A stretch of 64,000 bases of DNA from UBA9926 sp018645765 (GTDB taxonomy: Bacteria; Pseudomonadota; Gammaproteobacteria; Pseudomonadales; Azotimanducaceae): assembly GCA_949372755.1 (NCBI GenBank), contig CASIBO010000003.1:124001-188000 (forward strand), in the 5' to 3' direction. A model generated the notes under the pieces. It was not told the origin of the DNA, did no database searches, and worked only from the letters and a program-made list of their open reading frames with translations. Positions 8,802-18,406 of the stretch are shown one piece after another; the first letter of the stretch is position 1; every line of letters starts with the position of its first letter. The position numbers and the translations under genes were made by a program.

Positions 8802-9915
8802 CCTCACTCGCCTGAGCGCGCCTGACATCATTGATAAAGAAGGACATAACCGCGTCATTTATCAGCGCCCTGAGGGCCGGGCGCGAGACCTCACCCGATA
8901 GACCAAAACGTTTGGCCAAGTTTGAAAACTGCGGGGCATCAGAATAATCAAAATGCTTGGTGCCCGCTTCTAACTGTTTTTTACCTTGTGGGGACGCGCT
9001 CAAAAACTTATCGAGTTTTTTGTAATTAACCGGATCGTCCCAAGCCGCCTGACCCAGATAATAAAACGGCTTGGCCGTGCCCGCGGCAATCACCTCGGGC
9101 GGCACGGGCACCATCCAACCATCTAAGGCCATCGATTTAGTCACTCGATCATCTTGCGCCGCCAACATGAGCGCTGTCGCGCCGCCGAAAGAATGGCCAA
9201 ACACGCCGACGTCATCGGTTGCAATATTGGCCCATAGGCTGCCAGCCTCACCGCTACGGCGCGCAATTTCATCCAGCACAAACGCGAGATCCGCAACCCG
9301 GGTTTTCAACTGGGGCAATCGAAAAGCCCAAAAAGCATCCCCCGTCCGATTTTCGGTATCCGATGACCGATAATCCGCAACCGTCCCATCGGCAAAGATC
9401 GTCAAATACGCGTCGTACGCATGATCGACACTGACGACGATGATGCCGTGACTGGCCAAAAGCTCGGCTTGGATTGTATTCTGGTTTTTCATACCACTTA
9501 AGCCATGGGAAAACAAAACCAGCGGGCGCTTTTGGCTGTGCGGCACCAACGGTGCATTCAACATTGAGTTGGTTTGCACCCGCTGCATATGCGCCACCAT
9601 AAACCGCGGCAGGCCCGACTGATACGAAATCATATCCAAACGACGTTCGGGATAATCCAAGTACGGTTGCCTGAGCGAATCATCACTCATTTCTGCTGGA
9701 TACCAAATTTGGCCGGCCAAACGGCGTTTATCGTCTGCGCCCTCGGTGAAGGGCTCCTCACGCGCCCCATCGACCCATTCAAAATACTGCGTACCGACGG
9801 CGTGGGGGCCTGAGGGCACCGGCAGATCATCCAAAGGAAATACTTTCGAGACCAGGGTTGAACACCCCGACCCCAGCAACCCCAAAATAACGGCGGCGAT
9901 TGATTGAAATTTCAT
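8785..9915 (-). CDS. PAF-acetylhydrolase-like alpha/beta hydrolase, probable lipoprotein
   Basis: 376 residues from the ATG at 9915; a longer frame to 9984 would bury the signal peptide. The N-terminus MKFQSIAAVILGLLGSGC has a lipobox-like Cys18 (Gly at -3 is atypical). The alpha/beta-hydrolase core shows the oxyanion segment LVLFSHGLSG, nucleophile elbow GHSFGG and a downstream ALDGWMVPV acid region, as in platelet-activating-factor acetylhydrolase isoform II proteins. Such enzymes hydrolyse short acyl esters of oxidised phospholipids or other small esters. It would sit in the envelope. Its 3' end overlaps the DHRS1-like gene tail to tail. Confidence 0.85.
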   Translation of the reverse strand: MKFQSIAAVILGLLGSGCSTLVSKVFPLDDLPVPSGPHAVGTQYFEWVDGAREEPFTEGADDKRRLAGQIWYPAEMSDDSLRQPYLDYPERRLDMISYQSGLPRFMVAHMQRVQTNSMLNAPLVPHSQKRPLVLFSHGLSGMKNQNTIQAELLASHGIIVVSVDHAYDAYLTIFADGTVADYRSSDTENRTGDAFWAFRLPQLKTRVADLAFVLDEIARRSGEAGSLWANIATDDVGVFGHSFGGATALMLAAQDDRVTKSMALDGWMVPVPPEVIAAGTAKPFYYLGQAAWDDPVNYKKLDKFLSASPQGKKQLEAGTKHFDYSDAPQFSNLAKRFGLSGEVSRPALRALINDAVMSFFINDVRRAQASEANLDQ

Positions 9916-10531
9916 AATGGTCCCAGTCTCTTTATCAGAGCGTCTTGTCATAGGTTTGCCTGCAATCGGCGTGCAAATTAGCACCGAAAAAGCGCTGCCC
10001 GGTTATGTACGATATTCACCGCCATCCAGATGGCAACGCAAACCGCAGACACCTAACCAATCGGCGGCAACAGCGGGACGGCAAACCCTTTTAGTTCTAT
10101 CTCAGTCGCAATGCCAAACATGACCTTAGCTTGGGAAAGCGGCTGGCTAGAAGCAACGCTCGGCTGCACCGGACCCGCGCGTGAACTGAATGACCGCAAG
10201 AACCTAATTTATCAAGGACTCAACAAAGACCATGCAGACGATCGCCCAGCTCGGATGGCTTAGTACCGAGCGCAATCAAAAGAATGTCATCGCGCCGAAG
10301 TGGTGCAGGCAATTACCGGTTGAAATCGACCCGACACGCGCGTAGCGAAGCGCATTAACAATAAAATTCTAACATCGTTACCGGCTTGAGTTCGATAGCC
10401 GCCGGCTGAGTTCCCCTAATCAGCCGTTCGATGGCCCCTACCCCAAAACCTGATTTACAGTTGGATGAGCAGACAATCTATTGCCGCGCGCGCCGAAACA
10501 GCCTCAACCTAGTGGAGCTGACGCAAGAAAG
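9916..10531. other. Intergenic region, 616 bases, no supportable gene
   Basis: No open frame here has convincing composition or a ribosome site. A 47-codon plus-strand frame at 10120-10263 (MTLAWESGWLEA...) could be a remnant, but I do not recognise it. The region should carry the promoter of the minus-strand lipoprotein gene ending at 9915. Confidence 0.4.
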
Positions 10532-12688
10532 CTATTCTGCCCGAACGCCTTTCATCGGATTGCCCCAAAGCGCTGTAATCACCTCTTGGCCAATCACCCA
10601 GAACACGGCGTCCTCATCCAAGATCGAGCGCTGCTCACCCCACAGCATTAGACCATCTTCTTCTGTCACAGAGAGGTAACCAGGCGTTGACAGCGTCAAA
10701 GCATTCGGGGCGGCTGGATTATTGATCTCGAATAAATACAACCGCGACACCCATTGCCAACTGTCCTTTAAATAGCCCTCAACGGGAATGGCCATACGAT
10801 GCTGATCCTCTGCTCGGCGCCAATAGGTGAACGATTTGCGGTTCCATTCTGCCGGCGAGTAGCTGTAACCCATCGTGTTATCGAGCGCTATGGCGCCAAG
10901 GGATAATGGCGCGGTTAAGTCTGCGACATCAAAAAACTCGATTTTCGCCAGCGAATCAATTTGGCCGATGCCCATCAGCACGGATTCGCTCACAGGATGC
11001 AAAAAGTTAGAAAACCCAGGGATTTCCAAGGCGCCAGCAATCTTTGGGTCGCTCGCGTCCGTCAGATCAACCACATACAGCGGATCGGTTCGCTCAAAGG
11101 TCACCAAGTAGCCGCGATCACCGATGAACCGAACGCCATAAAGATCTTCATTAGGCTTACCCAACTCATCCGGCCGTTGATCATTGGGCAATTGGCCTAC
11201 GATGTTTAGCGCCGGTTTGTCGCTCGCCGGTTCGAGCACATAAAGGGTGTGATCTATCCGATCATCGACATCATCCATCCAGCGGGTTAGCACTGTCCTT
11301 AGGGTACCGTCCTTCGCATTCAACCGGTAGTCACGGTTGCCCCCCAAGAACAATCCGCCTAGAAGTCGACTTGAGCCCACGTAAGGCAAACCGTCTTCGA
11401 GCTGAAACTGATGGATCAAGGTTTCAGACTCACCGATCTCATAAAGTCCGGCTGTGAAGTACAAACTGGTGGTGGTTAAGTAGACCCCATCGATCGACTC
11501 GAGCAAGCACAGCGCGTCGATCACCACAGCAGAATCCGGGTCAATTTGTAGAACAAGCGTTAAAATAGGGTTGCCCCGAGCCTCGGGCGCCGCATCATCT
11601 TCCGGATTGATGGCATAGCACTGATCATAGGTGACCGGCGTTAAAACCTCACCGTCGCGCTCGATCATCGGTAGAAAATCTTCTGGCTCGAGCGCCGCCA
11701 ACAGATTCTGATTCTGGTCGATCTCGTCCTGACTCGCCGGGTAATAGGTCAGGCCATCGATCGCGGGTGTGTGCCGGGTCACAAGAAAAATGCCAGCCTC
11801 GGTACGGCGACTGTTCACCAGCGCACCCTCAACCCGAATGCTGTGCCGGGCCGAAAAATCCTCGTCAAGGTCGAAGCTTTCAAGCCCAACTGATTGATTC
11901 AACCACCCTTCGGGTCTGGCAAATTGATCGCCATGTCGTCCCCACCAGGCCGTACTGGTTAAGGCAATGAGGTTTCTGTCGACCAAATATAGGCCCTCAA
12001 CACTTTGATCCTCAGCAAGTGGAATTCGATGTGTTTCTTGCGCCAAGCCGTTTGACGCGTCGGTTGTGAGCACTCGAATCCCGCGCACAGGCGTTTTTAG
12101 AACATCCTCCGCAACGTCAGTTGAATCGGTTGTTTCTCCTTCAGCGCCCCCGTCATCTAAACCACCGGCATCTGAACCACCTTCGTCGAGGCCATCAAAG
12201 GCGACCTCATCTTCAAACACCACGCAACAGTCCATGCCGCGACTGGGCGCGATAAATAACTGTGAGCCGTTATATTTGACCACGTCATACTCATCCACGT
12301 TGGTCTCCAGCGTGTAGGTGGTTGTAAACGAGACGGTTTCAGTGCCGCCCGCCGCGTCACCCGCCGCCCCTTCAGAGGTCACGTCTAGCGTGCCACCATC
12401 ACTCCCGCCATCCAAACCATCACTCGAAACAGCACCGTCCCCCACGGCTATAGCGCGTTCGGACGAGGCCGTAGTAAAGCCAGCCGTAATCTTCTGCTTG
12501 AACGCATCGGGACTTTCCAGGGCAACCAACAGGCCTTGTGGCGGTGGCTCAACGGTGCCACCGCCGGTTGGCGGCGCAGCAACGGGTTGACTCGGGCCAC
12601 CACCACCGCAACTGATCAGGGCCCCCAATAAAATAAGCTGTAAGCCACCAAGGGCCCGAATGGCGCGCGGATTTACGAGATTTAACAC
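10532..12688 (-). CDS. Secreted beta-propeller lipoprotein (COG4880-like)
   Basis: 718 residues from an ATG-like start at 12688. A type II signal peptide ends in the lipobox LISC with Cys27, followed by a Gly/Pro-rich spacer. The segment TLETNVDEYDVVKYNG introduces a beta-propeller of the PF09826 type, with blades running to the C-terminus (for example GDRGYLVTFERTDPLYVVDL). A low-complexity Asp/Gly/Ser-rich insertion lies around residues 150-200 between the first strands, and another near 80-115; these may bind metal ions. The family is extracellular and of unknown function. It is monocistronic, with long spacers on both sides. Confidence 0.85.
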   Translation of the reverse strand: MLNLVNPRAIRALGGLQLILLGALISCGGGGPSQPVAAPPTGGGTVEPPPQGLLVALESPDAFKQKITAGFTTASSERAIAVGDGAVSSDGLDGGSDGGTLDVTSEGAAGDAAGGTETVSFTTTYTLETNVDEYDVVKYNGSQLFIAPSRGMDCCVVFEDEVAFDGLDEGGSDAGGLDDGGAEGETTDSTDVAEDVLKTPVRGIRVLTTDASNGLAQETHRIPLAEDQSVEGLYLVDRNLIALTSTAWWGRHGDQFARPEGWLNQSVGLESFDLDEDFSARHSIRVEGALVNSRRTEAGIFLVTRHTPAIDGLTYYPASQDEIDQNQNLLAALEPEDFLPMIERDGEVLTPVTYDQCYAINPEDDAAPEARGNPILTLVLQIDPDSAVVIDALCLLESIDGVYLTTTSLYFTAGLYEIGESETLIHQFQLEDGLPYVGSSRLLGGLFLGGNRDYRLNAKDGTLRTVLTRWMDDVDDRIDHTLYVLEPASDKPALNIVGQLPNDQRPDELGKPNEDLYGVRFIGDRGYLVTFERTDPLYVVDLTDASDPKIAGALEIPGFSNFLHPVSESVLMGIGQIDSLAKIEFFDVADLTAPLSLGAIALDNTMGYSYSPAEWNRKSFTYWRRAEDQHRMAIPVEGYLKDSWQWVSRLYLFEINNPAAPNALTLSTPGYLSVTEEDGLMLWGEQRSILDEDAVFWVIGQEVITALWGNPMKGVRAE

Positions 12689-12921
12689 TTAAAAAATCCT
12701 ATTTTGAGGAATAAACAAGAGTTTAATAACCTCTCGATGGAACGCAACTCTAACCCGCTTTACAGCGCGTTGAATCAAGGCTCTTACGATCAAAGTCCTG
12801 CCCTATTGTCACGAGGATCAGGCTGCCGCATGCCCTTTACCGGTTTGCTTTCCAAAGATTGACAAGCCCTGTGACCGGCTGGTCAACTCCCCTAACCTTA
12901 AATAACGGAAGGAGCGCCTTT

Positions 12922-13416
12922 ATGGCCATCGATATCAATGGCATCGCGCATTTACAACTCACCGTTGCGCGACATTCTGGCGCGCTCGAGTTCTGGGCTC
13001 AACTCTGCGCTTTCTTAAACCTTGAAACCTTAATTCAGGGTGAGGACGTTCTATATTGCATTGGCGGGCGAACTGGGATCTTAGTCAGAGAAGCGCCCGC
13101 AGATAAAGCAGACCAGGTCTTTGATCAAGATGCGCCAGGCCTGCATCATTTTTGCTTTAGAGCCCGCTCAATCGAAGACGTCGACGCGGTTGGCACCTTT
13201 GCGGAACACACGCTAAACGCCAACATCCTACGCCCGGCGTCAATATCGGAACATTTTGCGCCTGGGTACTACTCCGTTTTGTTTACCGATCCCACCGGGA
13301 TCCGCATCGAAGTCAATTTTGTTCCAGGTCAAGGCCATTTTGGTAATGCCGGGCGCCTTGGCGAAGGCGGGAAAGGGCCGGCAAAGCGCTACGGCGATTT
13401 TGGCTTGGACGGCTGA
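12922..13416 (+). CDS. VOC-family (glyoxalase/dioxygenase superfamily) protein
   Basis: 164 residues from ATG 12922, with GGAAGGAG seven bases upstream; the in-frame start at 12859 has none. Two beta-alpha-beta-beta-beta modules are recognisable: NGIAHLQLTVARHSGALEFW with a candidate metal His, then PGLHHFCFRARS and SVLFTDPTGIRIEVNFVPG with the usual Glu near the end. VOC proteins are metal-dependent lyases, isomerases, dioxygenases or binding proteins. The stop overlaps the start of the acetyltransferase (TGATG), so the two are translationally coupled. Confidence 0.87.
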   Translation: MAIDINGIAHLQLTVARHSGALEFWAQLCAFLNLETLIQGEDVLYCIGGRTGILVREAPADKADQVFDQDAPGLHHFCFRARSIEDVDAVGTFAEHTLNANILRPASISEHFAPGYYSVLFTDPTGIRIEVNFVPGQGHFGNAGRLGEGGKGPAKRYGDFGLDG

Positions 13417-13922
13417 TGGCGACTGACTGGCACCTTGCAAACAGCCTCATCCAGGCCTTAACCCAACGCCAACGCGATCAGGTGGATGGGTTAATGGCGC
13501 AGTTGCAGGCAACAGAGCGCGCTTTGAGCTCTGATCGTGCAGCCGGCGATGCCATGGCACAGGGGCACGTCGATTACCTACTGGACCTTGCCCATTCGAG
13601 CGCAGGCGCCTTTTTGACCGCAATCACGGGCGAGCAAATCATCGGCTTTTGTGTCGTCATTATCACCAAGGAAGATGAGTGCGACCTTCACCTTCAAGAC
13701 AGCTTTAAGCAGGCAGGCGAGGTAACCGATTTGATCGTTCACCCGAATCATCGAAAGCGCGGCATTGGCCGGGCACTCATCAGCGCCGCATCAGCGCACT
13801 GCCAAGCGCGCGGCGTGCGCCAGCTAAAGCTAAAAACCCTTGCTCAAAATTTCCAAGCAAGACACGCCTTCGAGGCCTTGGGGTTCCGGCCGCATGAGAT
13901 CATCCATACCATCGATCTTTGA
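13416..13922 (+). CDS. GNAT-family N-acetyltransferase
   Basis: 168 residues; its ATG shares one base with the stop of the VOC gene. The acetyl-CoA pyrophosphate-binding motif A is clear: VTDLIVHPNHRKRGIGRAL (about 103-121), followed by the C-terminal segment ending NFQARHAFEALGFRPHEII, where motif B residues sit. GNAT enzymes acetylate amines of small molecules or proteins; here the acceptor is unknown. Coupling to a VOC protein recalls two-gene resistance or detoxification cassettes, but that is inference only. Confidence 0.9.
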   Translation: MATDWHLANSLIQALTQRQRDQVDGLMAQLQATERALSSDRAAGDAMAQGHVDYLLDLAHSSAGAFLTAITGEQIIGFCVVIITKEDECDLHLQDSFKQAGEVTDLIVHPNHRKRGIGRALISAASAHCQARGVRQLKLKTLAQNFQARHAFEALGFRPHEIIHTIDL

Positions 13923-14041
13923 AATACCGACGACCCTATCCGCCCAACACATGGTCCATTTGAGCAACGCCCTACTCGCGAAATGGCTTTCCTGAGATAC
14001 CGAATGGCTAACACCAGATGATGACAGCGAAGGAAGAGATC

Positions 14042-15157
14042 CTAGGTCGAAAGTCGCGCCGGCAGATCATGAATAATTTCCCCCACGTTGAGCAACTGAC
14101 ACACACCCCAGTATCGCGGCGTGGTGGCTGCGACAATTGAACGCTCGGTTTCGCCGCCCCCAGCGAGGAAATTACCGACCATGCTGGCAAAGCCAAACAA
14201 CAGACAGGCCGATAGCTGCAGGTCCTGCATCAGATCTGTCATGGCATAATCGTTGACGCCACCTGCGACTAACGCGGCGTGATAATCGTTGATCAACCCA
14301 GGACCCACGTCGAAGAGTTCAGCGGGCTCAATCGAGTTTGCAAAGAAATACATCAAATCGTAGACCCCAGGTCCCGCGGCGGCAAGCTGCCAGTCGTACA
14401 TCCGAGGCTTTCCGGTCACGGGGTCAAAACAAATATTCTCCATCCGAGCATCCCCGTGCAGGAGGGTTTTCGGCCTATTTTGCGAGAAATAATGAAAGAT
14501 CGGCCCTGCCATTTGATTGCCAGGCGCAAACATGGGGTGCATGGCCTCGGGGATAAGGTCACTGAAATCGCCTTCAAATAGCGGCCAACCTGAGGCAATA
14601 CTGGGCTCATAAATCGGCGCCCAATCCGAAAACTGATACAGCGCGTCGGGTTCATCTAGCTTTGGGTCATTCCAATATTGTGCATGCATCGACGCCAAAC
14701 CCCGGACGGTAAGCGCGGCATCAGCAATTGATAACCCATCGAGCTGACTGACGAATCGCGCACCCATCAGATCTTCAATCAAAATCAGATAATCCCCTTG
14801 CCCGGTAACATCCGCGCCACCATAAAAGCGCGGTGGCTGCAGCGGGCACTGTGTTGAAAAAGCATCATAGAATTTGAGCTCGCGCTCATAGGCTAAGAGC
14901 CCCTTGCCGGTCGCAAGGTTTGCTGGCCGCAGCGTTGGAAATTTAGCAATGATACTGCCAGGGCCTTGATCCGGCGCATGCCATTCAAGATAGACCCGTA
15001 CAATGTCACCCAGAAACCCCGCTGTCTCGCCGACCGACTCACACCGGTATCCCGTTATTGCTGGTGTAGCATTTGAGGTCAACGCTTGCGCTGTTAACAT
15101 CGCATTCAACCAAGGCAACGTGATGTCATTCCCGGATTTTGGATGATGATCTGTCAT
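14042..15157 (-). CDS. Phosphotransferase, ecdysteroid-kinase-like (EcKL/APH fold)
   Basis: 371 residues from the ATG at 15157, which has AAGGAG eight bases upstream; the longer frame to 15256 lacks one. Protein-kinase-like fold: candidate ATP Lys72 in IIAKFPT, Glu in AYERELKFYD, catalytic loop HGDARMEN (234-241) and metal-binding DWQ (255-257) in place of DFG. The tail LQDLQLSACLLFGFAS also fits the family. These kinases phosphorylate hydroxyl groups of small molecules, including steroids in insects. A steroid or terpenoid substrate would fit the window's catabolic genes, but is not shown. It lies 131 bases downstream of the Gfo/Idh gene on the same strand and may be its operon partner. Confidence 0.85.
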   Translation of the reverse strand: MTDHHPKSGNDITLPWLNAMLTAQALTSNATPAITGYRCESVGETAGFLGDIVRVYLEWHAPDQGPGSIIAKFPTLRPANLATGKGLLAYERELKFYDAFSTQCPLQPPRFYGGADVTGQGDYLILIEDLMGARFVSQLDGLSIADAALTVRGLASMHAQYWNDPKLDEPDALYQFSDWAPIYEPSIASGWPLFEGDFSDLIPEAMHPMFAPGNQMAGPIFHYFSQNRPKTLLHGDARMENICFDPVTGKPRMYDWQLAAAGPGVYDLMYFFANSIEPAELFDVGPGLINDYHAALVAGGVNDYAMTDLMQDLQLSACLLFGFASMVGNFLAGGGETERSIVAATTPRYWGVCQLLNVGEIIHDLPARLST

Positions 15158-15288
15158 AAAAATCTCCTTATCTTCACAACCAACAGTTCGTCTTGATAAC
15201 CCTGACCGACCCCTCATTTTTATCATCGCCGACCCCTGTTTTTCAATCCGTAGCACGATTTTTTGGGTGGTTCCGGTTCTTGTTTGTC

Positions 15289-16272
15289 CTAACCACCGCG
15301 CAACCGCAATCCAGCCTTTTTATAGCAGGCGTCGATCACGGTCAGTTGCTTCACCGCATCTTTTGCATCCGTCCAAAGCGAATGACCACATTGAACCGCG
15401 CCTAAAAAAGCATCGAGCTGGTAAGCATAGCTTGCGCGTTGATCAAAGGTTACGCGGCGACTGCCATGGATTCCGGTCACGATGAGTTCATGACCCAGTT
15501 GCGGCACCAATGGATTGCGTACCGTCATCCGCCCTCTCGAGCCAACGACCTCGATCACCGCCTTGAAGTCAGCGCCGGCTTGCATACTGCCTTGGATCAT
15601 CGCAGTTGCGCCATTAGAAAACGAAAAGGTTGCGGTCATTTCAATATCCACCTCTTCAGGATCTGTCACCGCATTGGCATGCATCACCTGTGGCTCAGAT
15701 TGCATAAGATGCCGGACCCAACTCACGGGATAGCAGCCAATATCCATCAGAACGCCGCCCCCTAGGGCGTAGTTTCGACGAATATCATCGGTGGGGATCG
15801 GGCCCTTTACATGAAATAGGGCCTCGAGATGCTCAACAGTACCAATTTCCCCCGAGTGAATAACCTCAATCGCCGCATCAAACAAAGGGTGATAGCGATA
15901 ATGAAAGGCTTCCATCAGCACACGATTGCTGTGCTTTGCCTGATGCTGCATGCCGAGGGCCTCGGCGGCATTCGATGCGAGGGATTTCTCACACAACACA
16001 TGTTTACCTGCGGATAGTGCTTTGTTGGTCCACTCAGCGTGCTCGGATATCGGCAAGGCAATATAAACAGCATCGATGACAGGGTCATCCAGCACGGCTT
16101 GGTAATCTGGATGAACCTGACCGATCTGATGGGTCTTCGCAAATGCTGCCGCCCGAATAGGATCCCTTGCAGCAATACAATGAACCCGGCTCAAAGGCTC
16201 GGCGCTAACCGGCTCAAGTAGCGCCATGGGCGTAATCTTTGCCGCGCCCAATACGCCGAATTTGAACGTCAC
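15289..16272 (-). CDS. Gfo/Idh/MocA-family oxidoreductase
   Basis: 327 residues from ATG 16272. The N-terminal Rossmann motif GVLGAAKITP is followed by the signature CEKSLAS with conserved Lys96. The C-terminal half carries the catalytic-region motif MDIGCYPVSWVRH. The sequence is close in type to dihydrodiol / D-xylose dehydrogenases. The start overlaps the stop of the NIPSNAP gene by four bases (ATGA), so the two are co-translated. The family uses NAD(P) to oxidise sugars, polyols or diols; the substrate is unknown. Confidence 0.9.
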   Translation of the reverse strand: MTFKFGVLGAAKITPMALLEPVSAEPLSRVHCIAARDPIRAAAFAKTHQIGQVHPDYQAVLDDPVIDAVYIALPISEHAEWTNKALSAGKHVLCEKSLASNAAEALGMQHQAKHSNRVLMEAFHYRYHPLFDAAIEVIHSGEIGTVEHLEALFHVKGPIPTDDIRRNYALGGGVLMDIGCYPVSWVRHLMQSEPQVMHANAVTDPEEVDIEMTATFSFSNGATAMIQGSMQAGADFKAVIEVVGSRGRMTVRNPLVPQLGHELIVTGIHGSRRVTFDQRASYAYQLDAFLGAVQCGHSLWTDAKDAVKQLTVIDACYKKAGLRLRGG

Positions 16273-16619
16273 CCAACCGCCGTCATAAACCGCGCATTCA
16301 TATGCAGATAAGCGTTTGGGTTAGGATGCTTCGCCCAAATGGCCTGCCATTCTGGTGAGCTTGTCCAAGTTGCATTGGCCTTACGTTCGTCCATGTTCTC
16401 CCACTGAATGATCCAGCAGACGTTGGCTTGGCCATGAGGCGAAACCTTTGGGTCGGTGCCGGCAACCTCCGCTTCGATCCCAGCATCCATCCAGAACTCC
16501 AAGACGTTTAAATTTGCCTTTAACCAGGGACCGGCAAGGTCCTCGGCCCAGGTTTTGTAGGCGGGGTAATCTGGTTGCGCAATGGTGTAATCTCGGATTT
16601 CAAAAATCGGCTGGGTCAT
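16269..16619 (-). CDS. NIPSNAP-family protein
   Basis: 116 residues from ATG 16619. The ferredoxin-like dimeric alpha-beta barrel of NIPSNAP proteins is suggested by FEIRDYTIAQPDYPAYKTWAEDLAGP near the start, VCWIIQWENMDERKA in the middle and a terminal ARFMTAVG strand. Proteins of this family are small, often dimeric, and of poorly known role; some sit next to catabolic oxidoreductases. It is the first gene of the NIPSNAP - Gfo/Idh (and perhaps EcKL) transcript. Confidence 0.82.
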   Translation of the reverse strand: MTQPIFEIRDYTIAQPDYPAYKTWAEDLAGPWLKANLNVLEFWMDAGIEAEVAGTDPKVSPHGQANVCWIIQWENMDERKANATWTSSPEWQAIWAKHPNPNAYLHMNARFMTAVG

Positions 16620-17112
16620 GGTTTTGTCTCACTGTTGATTTGCTTAAATGTAGCATGAACGCGAGCCCTTGCGCGCCTCCAGTTACGGCGCAAGGCGCGC
16701 AGCTTATCGGCGAAGGGGCATCGAACATCCAAGGTTGCGACCCGGCCAACGATTGACCGATTTAGCCTGCAGCTGAGGAAACGTTTTTACAGTTACCCGC
16801 TGCTCACTATGCGGCGCCGTCCTGACGGTAGTCTGCAGACCTAAGCATCTCCCTCACAAGCCTTGCATCATCGACGCAACGCACCCACATCACCTTTTCT
16901 AATCTTGGTATCGGACAGCCCGGTCGAAGCAGAGAAGGCGCTCAAGCGTCGGCGCCCGCAAGACCGTCACCCGCAAAGCCCAATCAACGCTTAAGGACAT
17001 TGCCAATCAGGCGCGGACATGATTAAGTCCAAAGCGACACCACGCGAACCGGACCGATTACCTTGTTGCTGCGCGGGTCGTCTAGCCTACGGCCACTAAT
17101 AGGAATGCCACC
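16620..17112. other. Intergenic region, 493 bases, divergent promoters expected
   Basis: It separates the minus-strand NIPSNAP operon from the plus-strand ExbB-like cassette. No open frame is convincing. One inverted repeat, CCTTGCGC (16667-16674) with GCGCAAGG (16688-16695), could be a regulator site or a hairpin. I see no good -35/-10 pair. Confidence 0.4.
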
Positions 17113-17808
17113 GTGTTTCAACGCCTGTTTTTAAGGAAAACCCCGAACCTGTTTTTTGACGCGCTCGCGCTGGTTGGCTGCCTAATGTTCGGTGTTTTTG
17201 TTTTGTGGCACTTCCGCTACTTCACCCTCTTGATTGAATCCGATCGCAGTTATTTGTCCGTTGTTATTTTGACTCTTTATGGTCTCGTAACCGCCTACTG
17301 GCTCGCGCAATGTCACCGCCTGGGGGCCTTGCAAGCCGCTCTGTCAAAGCTCACGGCCTCCTTAGAAGGCAACAATGATTCCCACCGTGCAACGGTCTAC
17401 CTTGCACTCCAACAAAAGATTCTAGGCCTACCCGAGGACCAGGCCCCCAGCAGCCCGCGTTCGGTTGCGAGCCTCGCCGATCATTTACAGAATCCGCATG
17501 CCCTGGGTTACTTTGTGAGCGATCTGCTGCTGAAACTGGGTCTTATGGGCACGGTCATTGGCTTTATTTTGATGCTCGGACCCATTGCGGAAATTAAGCA
17601 GTTTGAACCGGCTCTGATGCAACAATTGCTCACCGCCATGAGCGGCGGCATGGCGGTTGCTCTGTACACAACGCTGACCGGTTTGGTGACCAGCACCCTG
17701 ATCAAAAGCCAATACCATCTCGCAGATCATGCGGTGGTGCAGATAATTAACACCTTGGAATGGCTCGAACCCACAGCAGGCTCACAGGATGCGTCACCCC
17801 AGCCTTAA
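17113..17808 (+). CDS. MotA/TolQ/ExbB-type proton channel subunit
   Basis: 231 residues from a GTG at 17113, with AGGAA seven bases upstream. Four hydrophobic segments lie near 14-35, 46-66, 137-156 and 174-196. The last two carry the family hallmarks LKLGLMGTVIGFILMLG and SGGMAVALYTTLTGLVTS. The cytoplasmic part between TM2 and TM3 is short (about 70 residues), so this is nearer to ExbB/TolQ or ZorA-like channels than to flagellar MotA. Such subunits form pentamers that use proton flow to drive a partner. The partner is the next gene, which it overlaps by 20 bases. No TonB, TolA, OmpA or flagellar gene is nearby. Confidence 0.85.
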   Translation: MFQRLFLRKTPNLFFDALALVGCLMFGVFVLWHFRYFTLLIESDRSYLSVVILTLYGLVTAYWLAQCHRLGALQAALSKLTASLEGNNDSHRATVYLALQQKILGLPEDQAPSSPRSVASLADHLQNPHALGYFVSDLLLKLGLMGTVIGFILMLGPIAEIKQFEPALMQQLLTAMSGGMAVALYTTLTGLVTSTLIKSQYHLADHAVVQIINTLEWLEPTAGSQDASPQP

Positions 17809-18406
17809 TCGGCATCATCAGGAAGAGGTTTTCACGGACTTACTGTTCAATGCCCTGCTGGGTTTTGTCTTTATGTTTGCAATGGCCTTTCTGCTGATCA
17901 GCGATCCCGAAAAGCAAGGCGATATCGAAACCAAGGCAGAGGTGCTGATTACCGTGCGTTGGGCAGACCAACACCCCGATGACGTTGATGCCATTGTTGA
18001 AGACCCCAACGGCGACATTATTTGGTACTACAATCGGGATTCTGGCCTGATGCACTTAGATCGGGATGATCGCGGCGTATTTGCCGACCAAATCGAACGC
18101 GGTGGCGAACGTATCATCAATCCCATCAATCAAGAGACCGTCACCCTACGCGGTATTCAGTCGGGCGAATATGTTGTGAACCTTTTGCACTACAAAGCCC
18201 ATTACCAAGCCCCGTTGCCCGTCACCGTCAAGGTCGAACGCCTGAACCCCCAGGTGAATTTGATCTACTACGGCGAGCATTTTTTAACCGGTGCAGGCCA
18301 CGAACTCACCGCCATTCGGTTTAGCCTCGATCAGGAAGGCAACGTGGTCGATTTAAACCAACTGCCGAAAGATCTGGTGACACAATCCAAGGCCAAACAG
18401 AGATGA
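17789..18406 (+). CDS. ExbD/MotB-like single-TM subunit with a YfaP/DUF2135-like periplasmic domain
   Basis: 205 residues. The N-terminus is short and cytoplasmic, then one transmembrane helix carries an acidic residue at its start (VFTDLLFNALLGFVFMF, Asp17), the arrangement of the proton-carrying Asp in ExbD, TolR and MotB. The periplasmic part is neither TolR-like nor OmpA-like. It reads as a beta-sandwich: VLITVRWADQHPDDVDAIV, DPNGDIIWYYN, DRDDRG and SGEYVVNLLHY, which resembles YfaP/DUF2135 domains. It overlaps the channel gene and its own stop overlaps the next start (ATGA). I infer the stator partner of the upstream channel. Its target is unknown. Confidence 0.72.
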   Translation: MRHPSLNRHHQEEVFTDLLFNALLGFVFMFAMAFLLISDPEKQGDIETKAEVLITVRWADQHPDDVDAIVEDPNGDIIWYYNRDSGLMHLDRDDRGVFADQIERGGERIINPINQETVTLRGIQSGEYVVNLLHYKAHYQAPLPVTVKVERLNPQVNLIYYGEHFLTGAGHELTAIRFSLDQEGNVVDLNQLPKDLVTQSKAKQR

